In this document: positions 52,890-61,225 of the stretch, piece after piece | How positions within the stretch are numbered: position 1 is the first letter of the stretch | How the letters are laid out: each line of letters opens with the position of its first letter | NCBI GenBank assembly: GCA_003511165.1 | Contig: DOJW01000004.1 | Coordinates: 62,001 to 126,000 of the forward strand | Source: Candidatus Dependentiae bacterium | Lineage (GTDB): Bacteria; Babelota; Babeliae; Babelales; UBA12411 | Reading direction: 5' to 3' | Length of the DNA: 64,000 bases | Position numbers and translations under genes: made by a program | Notes under the pieces: generated by a model | Databases searched by the model: none | Told to the model about the DNA's origin: nothing | Seen by the model: only the letters and a program-made list of their open reading frames with translations

Positions 52890-52921
52890 TGTTTTATAAT
52901 TATAAGAAAATAAGGAAATAT

Positions 52922-53293
52922 ATGTTCAAAAATAAAGTTCTTTTAGTAGCATTTTTTAGTTTTTTAACAGTTTTTAATTTACACGCAGAACATAAATATG
53001 TTGTAAAAGGCAATAAAGTTATTGTTTATAATTTTTTACCTGAAAATACATTTGATTTTCAAGAAATAGTTTTAATTCCTATAGATTCAGAAAGTGATGA
53101 TTGGGAAGCTGAAACCGAATATGTTTTTGCTAAAATAATAAGAAAAGAAAAAGCAACAACATACCTTGTAAGATTTATCCGAAACTCCGCATCAGATATT
53201 GTCGAAGAATTGGAAATAGCCACATGTAATATTGGTAAATACAAACACACAAAACAATCAATGAAACTTCGTCGAAATCATTTACCAAGGTAA
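52922..53293 (+). CDS. small secreted protein of unknown function
   Basis: A 123-residue protein with a signal peptide (MFKNKVLLVAFFSFLTVFNLHA, cleavage near residue 22). The mature part is acidic and beta-rich, with a basic end (KQSMKLRRNHLPR). I recognise no family. The ATG at 52922 has AAGGAA six bases upstream; the upstream in-frame codon at 52889 overlaps the tRNA terminator and is unlikely. The gene is isolated between two terminators, so it needs its own promoter in the 32-base gap or inside the hairpin region. Confidence 0.62.
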   Translation: MFKNKVLLVAFFSFLTVFNLHAEHKYVVKGNKVIVYNFLPENTFDFQEIVLIPIDSESDDWEAETEYVFAKIIRKEKATTYLVRFIRNSASDIVEELEIATCNIGKYKHTKQSMKLRRNHLPR

Positions 53294-53321
53294 ATAAATT
53301 TAAAAAACAATTAGTTTATTT

Positions 53322-53357
53322 AAAAAAAAGAGGAGATTTAAATCTCCTCTTTTTTTT
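53322..53357. terminator. perfect palindromic terminator
   Basis: A fully symmetric sequence centred on GATTTAAATC with A8 and T8 ends (arms of 18 bases, no unpaired loop on paper). It follows the secreted-protein gene by about 30 bases and could act in both directions. Confidence 0.85.
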
Positions 53358-53552
53358 ATGTTTTCCAGGAATTTTAAATAAAATTTCGTGTTTTTTGCCA
53401 AATTTGTATCGCTAATCTTCATTTTTTACCAATTTAGGGGCATTTTACGCAGCTTCTTTTTCAAGGTATAATAAATACAATTTGAATAATCATTTAACTA
53501 GTTAGAGAAATCTAATTTAAAATAATAAATATTAAAAAACGAAAGTTAATTT

Positions 53553-53918
53553 ATGTTACCTAAATTTAAATTGATAGCATTATTGCTGACTTCAATTATA
53601 GTCCCCCAAATAAAAACATCTACAGACAATCCCTTAATGCCTTCATTAAAAAAAGCAGATCACGCTCTGCAAAGACAAAGTTTTTTAAAATCATTAAAAG
53701 CAAGAAGGGATATAAATCGGTCTTTGCAATCGCGACGTTGCGTATCAACACCTCCCTTATCTCAAGGTATTGACGCAAGGCAAACGTATGAATTTTATCC
53801 AGTTTCACAACAAGATGAGATTGATTCCAGAGAGATCGCAGCAGCAATAGCAGCCAGCGAAATAAAAGCTTCGCAGGAAGTTACTTCTCCATCTAGCGAA
53901 TCAGCTCCTCAGTCTTAA
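53553..53918 (+). CDS. small secreted protein of unknown function
   Basis: A 121-residue protein with a hydrophobic leader (MLPKFKLIALLLTSIIVPQ). The mature region is Arg/Ser/Gln-rich and probably disordered (RRDINRSLQSRR, then IDSREIAAAIAASEIKAS and a Ser-rich tail). I recognise no family. It lies 51 bases before another small secreted gene on the same strand, so the two may be co-transcribed. Ribosome site is weak. The call rests on the leader and on frame length, so confidence is modest. Confidence 0.5.
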   Translation: MLPKFKLIALLLTSIIVPQIKTSTDNPLMPSLKKADHALQRQSFLKSLKARRDINRSLQSRRCVSTPPLSQGIDARQTYEFYPVSQQDEIDSREIAAAIAASEIKASQEVTSPSSESAPQS

Positions 53919-53969
53919 AAAAACAAGAATAAATAGAAACGTTTAATTAATTAATTAACAAGGAAATAT

Positions 53970-54308
53970 ATGTTTAAAAAAATAATTTTACTTACAACAG
54001 GAATATTAAGTTTAATATCAGCAAACAAAAACTTAATGGCAAAAGAATCTCCCTTCAGACATAGACAAGAAATAATAGAACAGGAACAAAACGCAGAAAC
54101 TATTCAACGCAATGCTTTAATAAACCTTCTAGCCCATGCAATATTTCTACATGAAAGAGAAATGGGGCATGTAATCGATTCAGCTATGTTAATTCGTATA
54201 GCAAATATGAATCACATTTCGCCCCTAGATTTAACAGCGGCTATTAATCAATTTAGAACTAGACATCTTGATCCAAGATACTCAGAAGATAGACAAAATA
54301 ATTCATAA
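53970..54308 (+). CDS. small secreted protein of unknown function
   Basis: A 112-residue protein with a signal peptide (MFKKIILLTTGILSLISANKNLMA) and a helical, His/Arg-rich mature part (NALINLLAHAIFLHEREMGHVIDSAML). A GHxxD-like pattern occurs but is not a known active site. AAGGAA precedes the ATG. A strong terminator follows at 54345. No family recognised. Confidence 0.58.
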   Translation: MFKKIILLTTGILSLISANKNLMAKESPFRHRQEIIEQEQNAETIQRNALINLLAHAIFLHEREMGHVIDSAMLIRIANMNHISPLDLTAAINQFRTRHLDPRYSEDRQNNS

Positions 54309-54344
54309 AAATATGCTTCATTGATAAAAACACAAAATTAAAAT

Positions 54345-54382
54345 AAATTAAGCCAGTTTTATTCGTAAAACTGGCTTAATTT
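54345..54382. terminator. perfect 17-bp hairpin terminator with TTCG loop
   Basis: AAATTAAGCCAGTTTTA (54345-54361) pairs exactly with 54366-54382 around the stable tetraloop TTCG. A and T tracts on both sides suit termination. Confidence 0.88.
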
Positions 54383-54442
54383 ATTACCATCAATTTGTAT
54401 CTTCAAAACATTAATAAACCAAAACCTTTGGAACATTATTTC

Positions 54443-55057
54443 ATGGATAACGATAAAAAATTTTTTGCAGAAATTGTCGCAAGTTCCCTTGCAAATTATA
54501 CCGCACAATGTTGGCAATGGGACAATTTACCATCCTTTGGGTCTTTAGTTTTAGTCGAAACAAATGAACAAATAAATTTTGGAGTTGTAACGCAAATTCA
54601 AACAGGATCACTAGATGCTTCTCGATATCCCTTTGCTTATCAAAAAACAGAAGAAGCGCTCAAAGTAGAGCAACCTCAGATTTTTGAACTTCTAAAAACA
54701 ACATTTCAAGTACAATTAATAGGTTTTTTAGACAGGACAGAATCTCCACAAATTCTTTATTACCAACTTCCAATCAAACCTTGCAAAATTCACTCTTTTG
54801 TTGCTTTTGCATCAGACCGTTTAACTTTAGATTTTTATTCTCGTCCCGATTTTTTGTACATACTTTTTGGGTTTGAACAAGAAATTCCAAACCTCGATGA
54901 ACTCTTGCTTACAATCTTAAAACAATTATCAAAGCATAAAATTTTAACTCCAGAGTACATTGATAAATTTTATGAAACTTTATCTTTGCTTACAGGAAAT
55001 GATTATAAAAGATTAAAGCTATTTTTAAGACGCGCTCAATACCTTTTAAATATTTAA
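54443..55057 (+). CDS. HAS-barrel-like protein of unknown function
   Basis: The 204-residue cytoplasmic protein has an N-terminal beta-rich part (GSLVLVETNEQINFGVVTQIQTGSLD, residues about 30-60, then LLKTTFQVQLIGFLD). This resembles the HAS barrel found in HerA helicases and ATP-synthase-related proteins, where it acts as an assembly or docking module. The C-terminal half is helical (LDELLLTILKQLSKHKI; YKRLKLFLRRAQYLLNI). I chose the ATG at 54443 with GGAA upstream; a TTG at 54395 is less likely. It precedes ftsY by 95 bases. No HerA-type ATPase is adjacent. Confidence 0.55.
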   Translation: MDNDKKFFAEIVASSLANYTAQCWQWDNLPSFGSLVLVETNEQINFGVVTQIQTGSLDASRYPFAYQKTEEALKVEQPQIFELLKTTFQVQLIGFLDRTESPQILYYQLPIKPCKIHSFVAFASDRLTLDFYSRPDFLYILFGFEQEIPNLDELLLTILKQLSKHKILTPEYIDKFYETLSLLTGNDYKRLKLFLRRAQYLLNI

Positions 55058-55152
55058 AAATAAGGAATAATCTATCCCTGCTGAAATTTTAATTTTATCT
55101 ATGTTATAATTTCCTTTTGTTATTAAATTTATTAAATAAAAAAGAGATCTTT

Positions 55153-56046
55153 ATGTTTAATTTTATAAAAGAAAAATTCAAAAAAATTTATAGTTCTTTC
55201 ACAGAAAAAGCCATTTCACTTTTTTCACGTGATACAATCGATGAAAGCTTTCTAAAAGAGCTTGAAATCTTATTAATATCCTCTGATGTTGGAGTTGCTA
55301 CAACTAATAAAATAATGGAGCAACTAAAACAAGATCTAAAAAAACAAAAAATTAAAACGGTTGCTGAAATCAAAGTAGAACTCGAAAATCAACTGCTTTT
55401 ACATCTCAAAGAACATTCCAATTCGCAAGAAACTCCCAAAGTTTTACTTCTTGTCGGTATTAACGGTAGTGGTAAAACTACATTTGCATCTAAATTTGCT
55501 CATCAATTAAAAGAAGAGGGCAAAAAAGTATTGCTTGTAGCAGGGGACACATTTAGAGCTGCAGCAACAGAGCAGCTTACACAGTGGGCAAAAAAAATAA
55601 ACGTGGATGTTTTTGCAGGCAAAGAAAACCAAGATCCTGCATCATTGATTTTTGATGCATGTGGCAAATTCGTTGAAGAAAAATATGATCATATCATCAT
55701 CGATACAGCAGGAAGACTCCAGACAAAAGTAAACTTGATGAAAGAGTTAGAAAAAATAAAAAAAATAATTAATAAAAAATTACCTAATGAGCAAATAAAC
55801 TCTTGGCTTGTAATCGACGCGATGCTCGGTCAAAATTCATTTCAACAAGCTAAAATTTTTCATGAATCTACAAACATTGATGGAATAATCCTCACAAAAC
55901 TTGATGGAACAGGAAAGGGTGGAATAATATTCTCAATAACAAAAGAATTCAAACTTCCCATTTTGTATATTTCTTTTGGCGAAAAGCTTGAAGATGTTAA
56001 AAGTTTTAACCCTGAGGAATATGTAAAAAACCTTTTTGGAGAATAA
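55153..56046 (+). CDS. ftsY: signal recognition particle receptor FtsY
   Basis: FtsY receives SRP-ribosome complexes at the membrane. The 297-residue protein has a short N-terminal amphipathic part, the N domain helices (DESFLKELEILLISSDVGVATT) and the G domain. The G domain shows GINGSGKTT (102-110), DTFRAAATEQL, DTAGR, and LTKLDGTGKGG with the final FGEKLEDVKSF. The long acidic A domain of E. coli FtsY is absent, as in most bacteria. The ATG at 55153 has AGAG nearby; an upstream TTG/ATG at 55117 adds a weak extension. prmC starts directly after the stop. Confidence 0.97.
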   Translation: MFNFIKEKFKKIYSSFTEKAISLFSRDTIDESFLKELEILLISSDVGVATTNKIMEQLKQDLKKQKIKTVAEIKVELENQLLLHLKEHSNSQETPKVLLLVGINGSGKTTFASKFAHQLKEEGKKVLLVAGDTFRAAATEQLTQWAKKINVDVFAGKENQDPASLIFDACGKFVEEKYDHIIIDTAGRLQTKVNLMKELEKIKKIINKKLPNEQINSWLVIDAMLGQNSFQQAKIFHESTNIDGIILTKLDGTGKGGIIFSITKEFKLPILYISFGEKLEDVKSFNPEEYVKNLFGE

Positions 56047-56937
56047 ATGGAAATAAAAGTTTTAGATCTTATAAAAAAAATAAGCAGCCAATTAATAATG
56101 ATTTGTAAAAACGAAACACTTGCAACTCAAGAAGCATGGTGGCTCCTTGAAAAACTTTTAGAAAAAACTCAAACACAACTTTTAGTGCAAGAAAAAGTAA
56201 TTCTACACAAATCCCAAAATGAAATTTTACAAAAATGGGTAGAGCGTCGATTGAAAGATAAAGAACCAATTCAATACATTTTAGGCTCCGTCCCATTTTG
56301 TAGTGTGCAAATCCAAGTTGCTCCTCCAGTTTTAATTCCACGTCCAGAAACCGAAGAATGGACAAGCTGGATAATCGAAAAATTAAAAACTATAAAAGAT
56401 AAAAATTTAACAATTTTAGATTTGTGTTGCGGAAGTGGATGCATTGCTCTTGCTATTGCAAAAGAATTTCCAAATTTCAAAATATTCGGCAGCGATATCA
56501 ACCCAAAAGCAATAGAACTTTCAATAAAAAATAAAATTTATAATAAAACTGAAAATGCAGAATTTGTTCAATCTAATCTTTTCGAATATTTCAAAAATAA
56601 AAATATAAAATTCGATCTCATAGTCAGCAACCCTCCTTATATTTCTCAAACAGAATGGGCCACTTTAAGCGAAGAAGTTAAAACATGGGAAGATATCAAT
56701 GCGCTAGTTGCTCCAGAAAATGGCCTAGAAATCTACAAAAAAATAGCAAAAGAAGCTATTTACTATTTGAAAACAGAATCAAAGCTAAAATCTAAATTAA
56801 TCCCGCAATTGATAGTTGAAATTGGGCAAAATCAAGGAATAAGTGTAAAAAACATTTTTATTAATACGAAGGCATCTGTTTCGGTTCATAAAGATATCGA
56901 AGACAAAGACCGCTGGATAAGTGTAAGTTTTCCTTAA
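56047..56937 (+). CDS. prmC: release factor glutamine methyltransferase PrmC (HemK)
   Basis: PrmC methylates the Gln of the GGQ motif in RF1/RF2. The 296-residue protein has an N-terminal helical part and a SAM domain with ILDLCCGSGCIALAIAKEFP. The active-site NPPY lies at 195-198 (LIVSNPPYIS). The PxLIPRPETEEW segment before the SAM domain is typical. It starts one base after the ftsY stop, so the two are translated together. Its substrate RF1 (prfA) is at 40935-42008. Confidence 0.96.
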   Translation: MEIKVLDLIKKISSQLIMICKNETLATQEAWWLLEKLLEKTQTQLLVQEKVILHKSQNEILQKWVERRLKDKEPIQYILGSVPFCSVQIQVAPPVLIPRPETEEWTSWIIEKLKTIKDKNLTILDLCCGSGCIALAIAKEFPNFKIFGSDINPKAIELSIKNKIYNKTENAEFVQSNLFEYFKNKNIKFDLIVSNPPYISQTEWATLSEEVKTWEDINALVAPENGLEIYKKIAKEAIYYLKTESKLKSKLIPQLIVEIGQNQGISVKNIFINTKASVSVHKDIEDKDRWISVSFP

Positions 56938-57027
56938 ATAAAGGCTTTTTTCAAGTTTAATTGACACAAAAACCTTCTCCTTTAACCTAAAAAAGTAACT
57001 TTAATTATTCTTAGGGTGGGGACTTTT

Positions 57028-57939
57028 ATGAAATTAAATTTTAAATTAGCATTTATTTTTGCAGTATCAGTTGCGCCTATATTAAAAGGTCAACTTTCTT
57101 TGGACCATGCAAATTTTGTAAATCAAAATAGACTTCCACAAGAAACATTATCAAAAGCAGACAAAATTTTTGCACAAAAAGAATTGCTTATGGAGTTAAC
57201 AAGCAAAGCTAAAGAATTTAGCAATTCAAATTTAAATTTTTCGCCCAAAAATTCTTTGCTCAAGGAAGAACTTCTCAAATTAAAAATCATAAAAACAAAA
57301 AATGTTCACGATCATATTCAGATAATCTGCAGACACTCAGATTTGCCTGGATTTATTTTAAAAATGGCATTATCAACTTCCACAAACGCTTCCGCAAACA
57401 ATAGAAATATTAGTCGCGTCGTAGGTGTAAATTTAATTTCTGATTATATAAAAAGAAAAAATTTTAAACATGTTATGGTTCCCAAAAAGTATTTATATCA
57501 TTTGCCAACCCATAGCGAAGATCTAAATGATGACAACTATGTGGTATTTGCAGAAGAGCTACAAATATTATCGGATGGTGAAAGCGAAACACTTTTTAGC
57601 CAAATAGACAGACATGCACTAAAAGAACTAAAAGAAATAATCAAAAAATTCGGATATAAAGATTTTTCATTTGATAATATTCGCATTACATCAAACGGTG
57701 GTAAAATAACAATCATCGATACAGAACAATTCAAAGGGTTTGATACAAGCGATACAACAAAATGGAATAATTCTCCATTCTTACAAAAAATTGATGGTTT
57801 AATGGGCGCAGCTAAAATGGATATGTATTTAGCAAAAGATACAAAAGAAAATCCAGCTACTCCGTCCGAGCATCCGAGCATTCCCAAACCTAATGTTGCC
57901 AAAGTTCTTACAAAATTATTTTCGCCTGGTTGGCTATAA
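57028..57939 (+). CDS. secreted protein with kinase-like motif pattern
   Basis: The 303-residue protein has a signal peptide (about 1-21). Its mature part shows an order reminiscent of the protein-kinase fold: a candidate Lys (FILKMA, Lys112), a hinge-like YVVFAEELQIL (171-181), a catalytic-loop-like GYKDFSFDNIRI (Asp212, Asn217) and KITIIDTEQF (Asp231), which could be the metal-binding equivalent of DFG. No glycine-rich loop is clear. This is a pattern match by eye and could be coincidence. The ATG at 57028 has GGGGA upstream. A candidate promoter (TTGACA at 56961) lies 62 bases away. Confidence 0.55.
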   Translation: MKLNFKLAFIFAVSVAPILKGQLSLDHANFVNQNRLPQETLSKADKIFAQKELLMELTSKAKEFSNSNLNFSPKNSLLKEELLKLKIIKTKNVHDHIQIICRHSDLPGFILKMALSTSTNASANNRNISRVVGVNLISDYIKRKNFKHVMVPKKYLYHLPTHSEDLNDDNYVVFAEELQILSDGESETLFSQIDRHALKELKEIIKKFGYKDFSFDNIRITSNGGKITIIDTEQFKGFDTSDTTKWNNSPFLQKIDGLMGAAKMDMYLAKDTKENPATPSEHPSIPKPNVAKVLTKLFSPGWL

Positions 57940-58024
57940 TTTAAAACAAAATTTATTTTCTAGTTTTTTTTATTGTGTTAAAATCCAAGCATCTAAAAAT
58001 ACCCTAATTTAAAAGGACTTTAAT

Positions 58025-58486
58025 ATGCACAATAAAAATTTATTAGTTATCTCTTTATCTTGTTTATTAACTTCAAATTTGTTATCAAGCGATAAAAAAC
58101 AGAATTTTAATTTTTCTCCTTTTCCAGATCCAGATAATACCTCATCATCCCTTAGCTATGATGTCGGAGACCTCAATGATGACAGACTAAACGATTTTGA
58201 TTATCAAGATTTTTTAGGATTTAATTTAACACAAGAAGAATTATTAAACATTCGATGGGAAAATACCCGTAAAAATTTTAAGCTAAATCAAATAATTGCA
58301 GCTAGAAGCCGTCATCTTGAAGTTAAACCTAACGGAAAGCCTTTTATTGAGGTGCGATTTCGTTTTGGTAAAATTATAAGCCTAATGGAAGAGAATGTTA
58401 TAGTTACGCTAGATAAAAAAAAACAAATTTTATTAGAATTACCCTATTCCGATATAGGTATAATAAAGCAAAATAGGAGAATTTAA
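58025..58486 (+). CDS. small secreted protein of unknown function
   Basis: The 153-residue protein has a signal peptide (MHNKNLLVISLSCLLTSNLLSS). An acidic Asp-rich stretch (DVGDLNDDRLNDFDYQDF) comes next, and then a beta-rich basic end (KPFIEVRFRFGKIISL, ILLELPYSDIGIIKQ). I recognise no family. AAGGA precedes the ATG. Its stop overlaps the start of the next gene by one base, so it is probably an operon partner of the HMA-like secreted protein. Confidence 0.6.
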   Translation: MHNKNLLVISLSCLLTSNLLSSDKKQNFNFSPFPDPDNTSSSLSYDVGDLNDDRLNDFDYQDFLGFNLTQEELLNIRWENTRKNFKLNQIIAARSRHLEVKPNGKPFIEVRFRFGKIISLMEENVIVTLDKKKQILLELPYSDIGIIKQNRRI

Positions 58487-59148
58487 TGTTAAAAAAATAT
58501 TTATTTTTAATATCATTAACTTTTGGAATATTTAATTTAAACTGTGAAATTGAAAAAATTTCGATCCAATTAAAACATTTAAAATGTCATCATTGCTATA
58601 AATTACTCGCAAACGAATTATTAAAAATGGAATCTGTCAGAGCAGTAAATATTGACGATCAACATTCTTCTCTTTCTTTAGAATTGAATAAAAAAACTAA
58701 TTTTAATTTAAGTTCACTAAAAAATATTATAGAAACCTCTTCTGATTACAAGCTCGTAAAAACAGAAATCATTGCTACAGGATGGATTATTCAAGAAGGT
58801 AACTTTTTAGCTTTTAGCGTGAAAAACAGTTTGCAAAAAATATATCTTGCAGAAGTTTTGCCTCCGCAAAATAAAAAAGAAGAAAATACTAAAGATGTAA
58901 CACAAAAAGTTAAAAATGTTGGCAAAAAAGCATGGAGTGCAACTTCATCATACGTTCAAAGTTTTACCGCTGAAGCAAAATTTGAAGAAGCTGTAAAAAA
59001 ATATTCGCAAAATCATGTTCTTTTAGAGTTAACAGGTTTAATAACAGAAGATGCAAAAGGCAAAATTTGGTTAACAAATAAAAAACATGCGCAGTTAAAA
59101 GATGTCGCTGCGGAAAAATCAAAAAAACTAAGTTTAGCTTTTAGATAA
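58486..59148 (+). CDS. secreted heavy-metal-associated (HMA)-like domain protein
   Basis: The 220-residue protein has a signal peptide (to about residue 20), then an HMA-like ferredoxin-fold segment (EKISIQLKHLKCHHCYKLLANELLKMESVRAVNIDDQ). It has the metal-binding pair Cys34 and Cys37 in CHHC rather than the usual GMxCxxC wording. The rest is charged and helical (KAWSATSSYVQSFTAEAKFEEAVKKY). It converges on the CopB-type copper ATPase, whose gene ends three bases after this stop. A periplasmic copper-binding or delivery role is inferred from the domain and location. Confidence 0.6.
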   Translation: MLKKYLFLISLTFGIFNLNCEIEKISIQLKHLKCHHCYKLLANELLKMESVRAVNIDDQHSSLSLELNKKTNFNLSSLKNIIETSSDYKLVKTEIIATGWIIQEGNFLAFSVKNSLQKIYLAEVLPPQNKKEENTKDVTQKVKNVGKKAWSATSSYVQSFTAEAKFEEAVKKYSQNHVLLELTGLITEDAKGKIWLTNKKHAQLKDVAAEKSKKLSLAFR

Positions 59149-59151
59149 ATT

Positions 59152-61197
59152 TTATTTAAAAATCAATTTTGAGTTCACGGACACTATTATTACGCTTACC
59201 GCCATAAATATTGCGCTCACAGATGGATTTATCATTATTCCAAAATGATACAAAACTCCAGCTGCAATTGGCATAGCAACCATGTTATAACCCAAAGCCC
59301 AAAATAAATTTTGTATTAATTTCTTCTTTGTCAATTTTGATAATCTAAATATTTCTAAAATTTTAGTTAGATCATTTTTAACCAAAATTAGATCTGCCGA
59401 TTCTATTGCAATTTCAGTCCCACTTCCAATAGCAATTCCCAAATCGGCTTGAGCCAATGCGGGAGCATCATTGATACCGTCACCAACCATCGCAACCTTT
59501 TTACCCTCTTTTTGAAGTTGCATAATTATTTCAGACTTTTTATCAGGTAAAATTTCTGCAAAATAGTTTATTCCTAATTTTGTAGCCAAGTTTTTCGTTA
59601 CATTTTCACTATCACCTGAAACCATATAAATTTGATATTTTAAATTTTTAAGTTTTTCACAGACGTCAAAAGACTCTTCTCGCAAAACATCTTCAAATAT
59701 TATAAGTCCTAGAAATTTATCTTCTCGAGCTATAAAAACAGTACTATTACCTTTTTCATTAATTTCTTTTGATAATTGTTTTGCTTTTATAAAATCTTGT
59801 TCAAAATTTTTAAAACTAAAATCTTCTTCCATTAATTTTGCATTACCAATCGCAAAAAGCTTGTCTTCTATTTTGCCAATAACACCTTTACCTGGTATTT
59901 GTTTAAATTCAAAAACTTTTGGTAAAACCAAATTTAAATTTTCAGCTTTTTGTAAAATTGCTAAAGCTTTCCCATGTTTTGCATTTTGTTCTAATGCAGC
60001 TGCATATTTGATAAAACTCAAATCCGGATCTCCCCAAATATTTACTGCTTCTACTACCGATAATCTTCCATAAGTTAATGTTCCTGTTTTATCAAAAATA
60101 ATTGCGTTTACTTTATGAGCGCCTTCAAACGCATCTTTATTTTTTATAAAAATACCATTTAAAGCGGCAATCGAAATAATTGAGGATATTACCAAAGGAA
60201 TAGCTAAACCAAGCGCATGTGGACATGATACAACCATCACAGAAACTAGACGTTGCAATGCAAATGAAAAATTATTTTGTATAACAAACCAAATTAAAAA
60301 AGCTAAAAGTCCAAAACTTAAAGATAAAATTGTTAAAATAAAAGCAACTTTATCAGCCAAATTTTGAATTTTAGATTTACTTGTAAGTGTTTTATTAACC
60401 AAATCTATTATCTGTGACAAATAAGAGTTTTTACCTTCTTTTTGTACTTCAATTTTTAAAAAACCATTTTCATTTATAGCACCAGCAAGAACTTTATCTC
60501 CAATAGATTTTAATACCAGCTTTGACTCCCCCGTCAAAAACGATTCATTTACTTCTGAAGATCCCTCAAAAACTATACCATCTGCGGGAACTTTTTCGCC
60601 CGGACGAATTAAAATTTTATCTCCGAGTTTAATTTTTTGGATTCCTATATCTTCAATTTTATCTCCGCTGACAATTAAATGCGCAGTCGAAGGTAAAAGT
60701 TTAGCAAGGCTTTCTACAGCCACAAAAGATTTCATTGCTATTTTCATTTCTATGTAATGCCCTAATAGCATAACAACAATCAAAGTAGAAAGTTCCTCGA
60801 AAAACATTTGATCTGTTAATCCAAAAACGGCAAAAAAGCTATAAATGTAGCTTACTGAAATCGCTATTCCGACAAGAGTCATCATCCCAATACTTTTAGA
60901 CCTTATCTCAGAAATGAGTCCTTTCAAAAAAGGATAACCACCATAAAAATAAACTATCGTTGCAAAAAATAATAAAATCCATTCTTCATAAGGTATTTCA
61001 AAAGAAACTCCTATAGTAAAAATAAGTAACTGTTGGAACCATGGAGAAAAAAGTAAAATTGGAATTGTAAAAATTATTGAAACAATAAACCTTTTAAAAA
61101 AATCTGATGTCATATTCGAGGTATGCATAGAATGCATTGAGTGTACGTTTGATTTCATAGCAGCGTGACTCATTTCATGGCCACATTTTGTATTCAT
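59152..61197 (-). CDS. copB: CopB-type (P1B-3) copper-translocating P-type ATPase
   Basis: The 681-residue P-type ATPase has a His/Met-rich N-terminus (MSHAAMKSNVHSMHSMHTSNM) instead of HMA domains. The membrane motif is CPH (VSCPHALGL near 325-327), which marks CopB-like pumps. The phosphorylation site is DKTGTLTYG near 369, with GDGINDAPAL and the IESADLILV tail. The nucleotide-domain HP motif of P1B ATPases (usually SEHPLA) reads AKHGKALA here, so His is kept but Pro is Gly. It would export copper or related ions. The ATG has GGAGAG upstream. The HMA-like secreted protein converges on it. Confidence 0.9.
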   Translation of the reverse strand: MNTKCGHEMSHAAMKSNVHSMHSMHTSNMTSDFFKRFIVSIIFTIPILLFSPWFQQLLIFTIGVSFEIPYEEWILLFFATIVYFYGGYPFLKGLISEIRSKSIGMMTLVGIAISVSYIYSFFAVFGLTDQMFFEELSTLIVVMLLGHYIEMKIAMKSFVAVESLAKLLPSTAHLIVSGDKIEDIGIQKIKLGDKILIRPGEKVPADGIVFEGSSEVNESFLTGESKLVLKSIGDKVLAGAINENGFLKIEVQKEGKNSYLSQIIDLVNKTLTSKSKIQNLADKVAFILTILSLSFGLLAFLIWFVIQNNFSFALQRLVSVMVVSCPHALGLAIPLVISSIISIAALNGIFIKNKDAFEGAHKVNAIIFDKTGTLTYGRLSVVEAVNIWGDPDLSFIKYAAALEQNAKHGKALAILQKAENLNLVLPKVFEFKQIPGKGVIGKIEDKLFAIGNAKLMEEDFSFKNFEQDFIKAKQLSKEINEKGNSTVFIAREDKFLGLIIFEDVLREESFDVCEKLKNLKYQIYMVSGDSENVTKNLATKLGINYFAEILPDKKSEIIMQLQKEGKKVAMVGDGINDAPALAQADLGIAIGSGTEIAIESADLILVKNDLTKILEIFRLSKLTKKKLIQNLFWALGYNMVAMPIAAGVLYHFGIMINPSVSAIFMAVSVIIVSVNSKLIFK

Positions 61198-61225
61198 AAC
61201 AACTCTCCATTTTAAATAAAAATAT

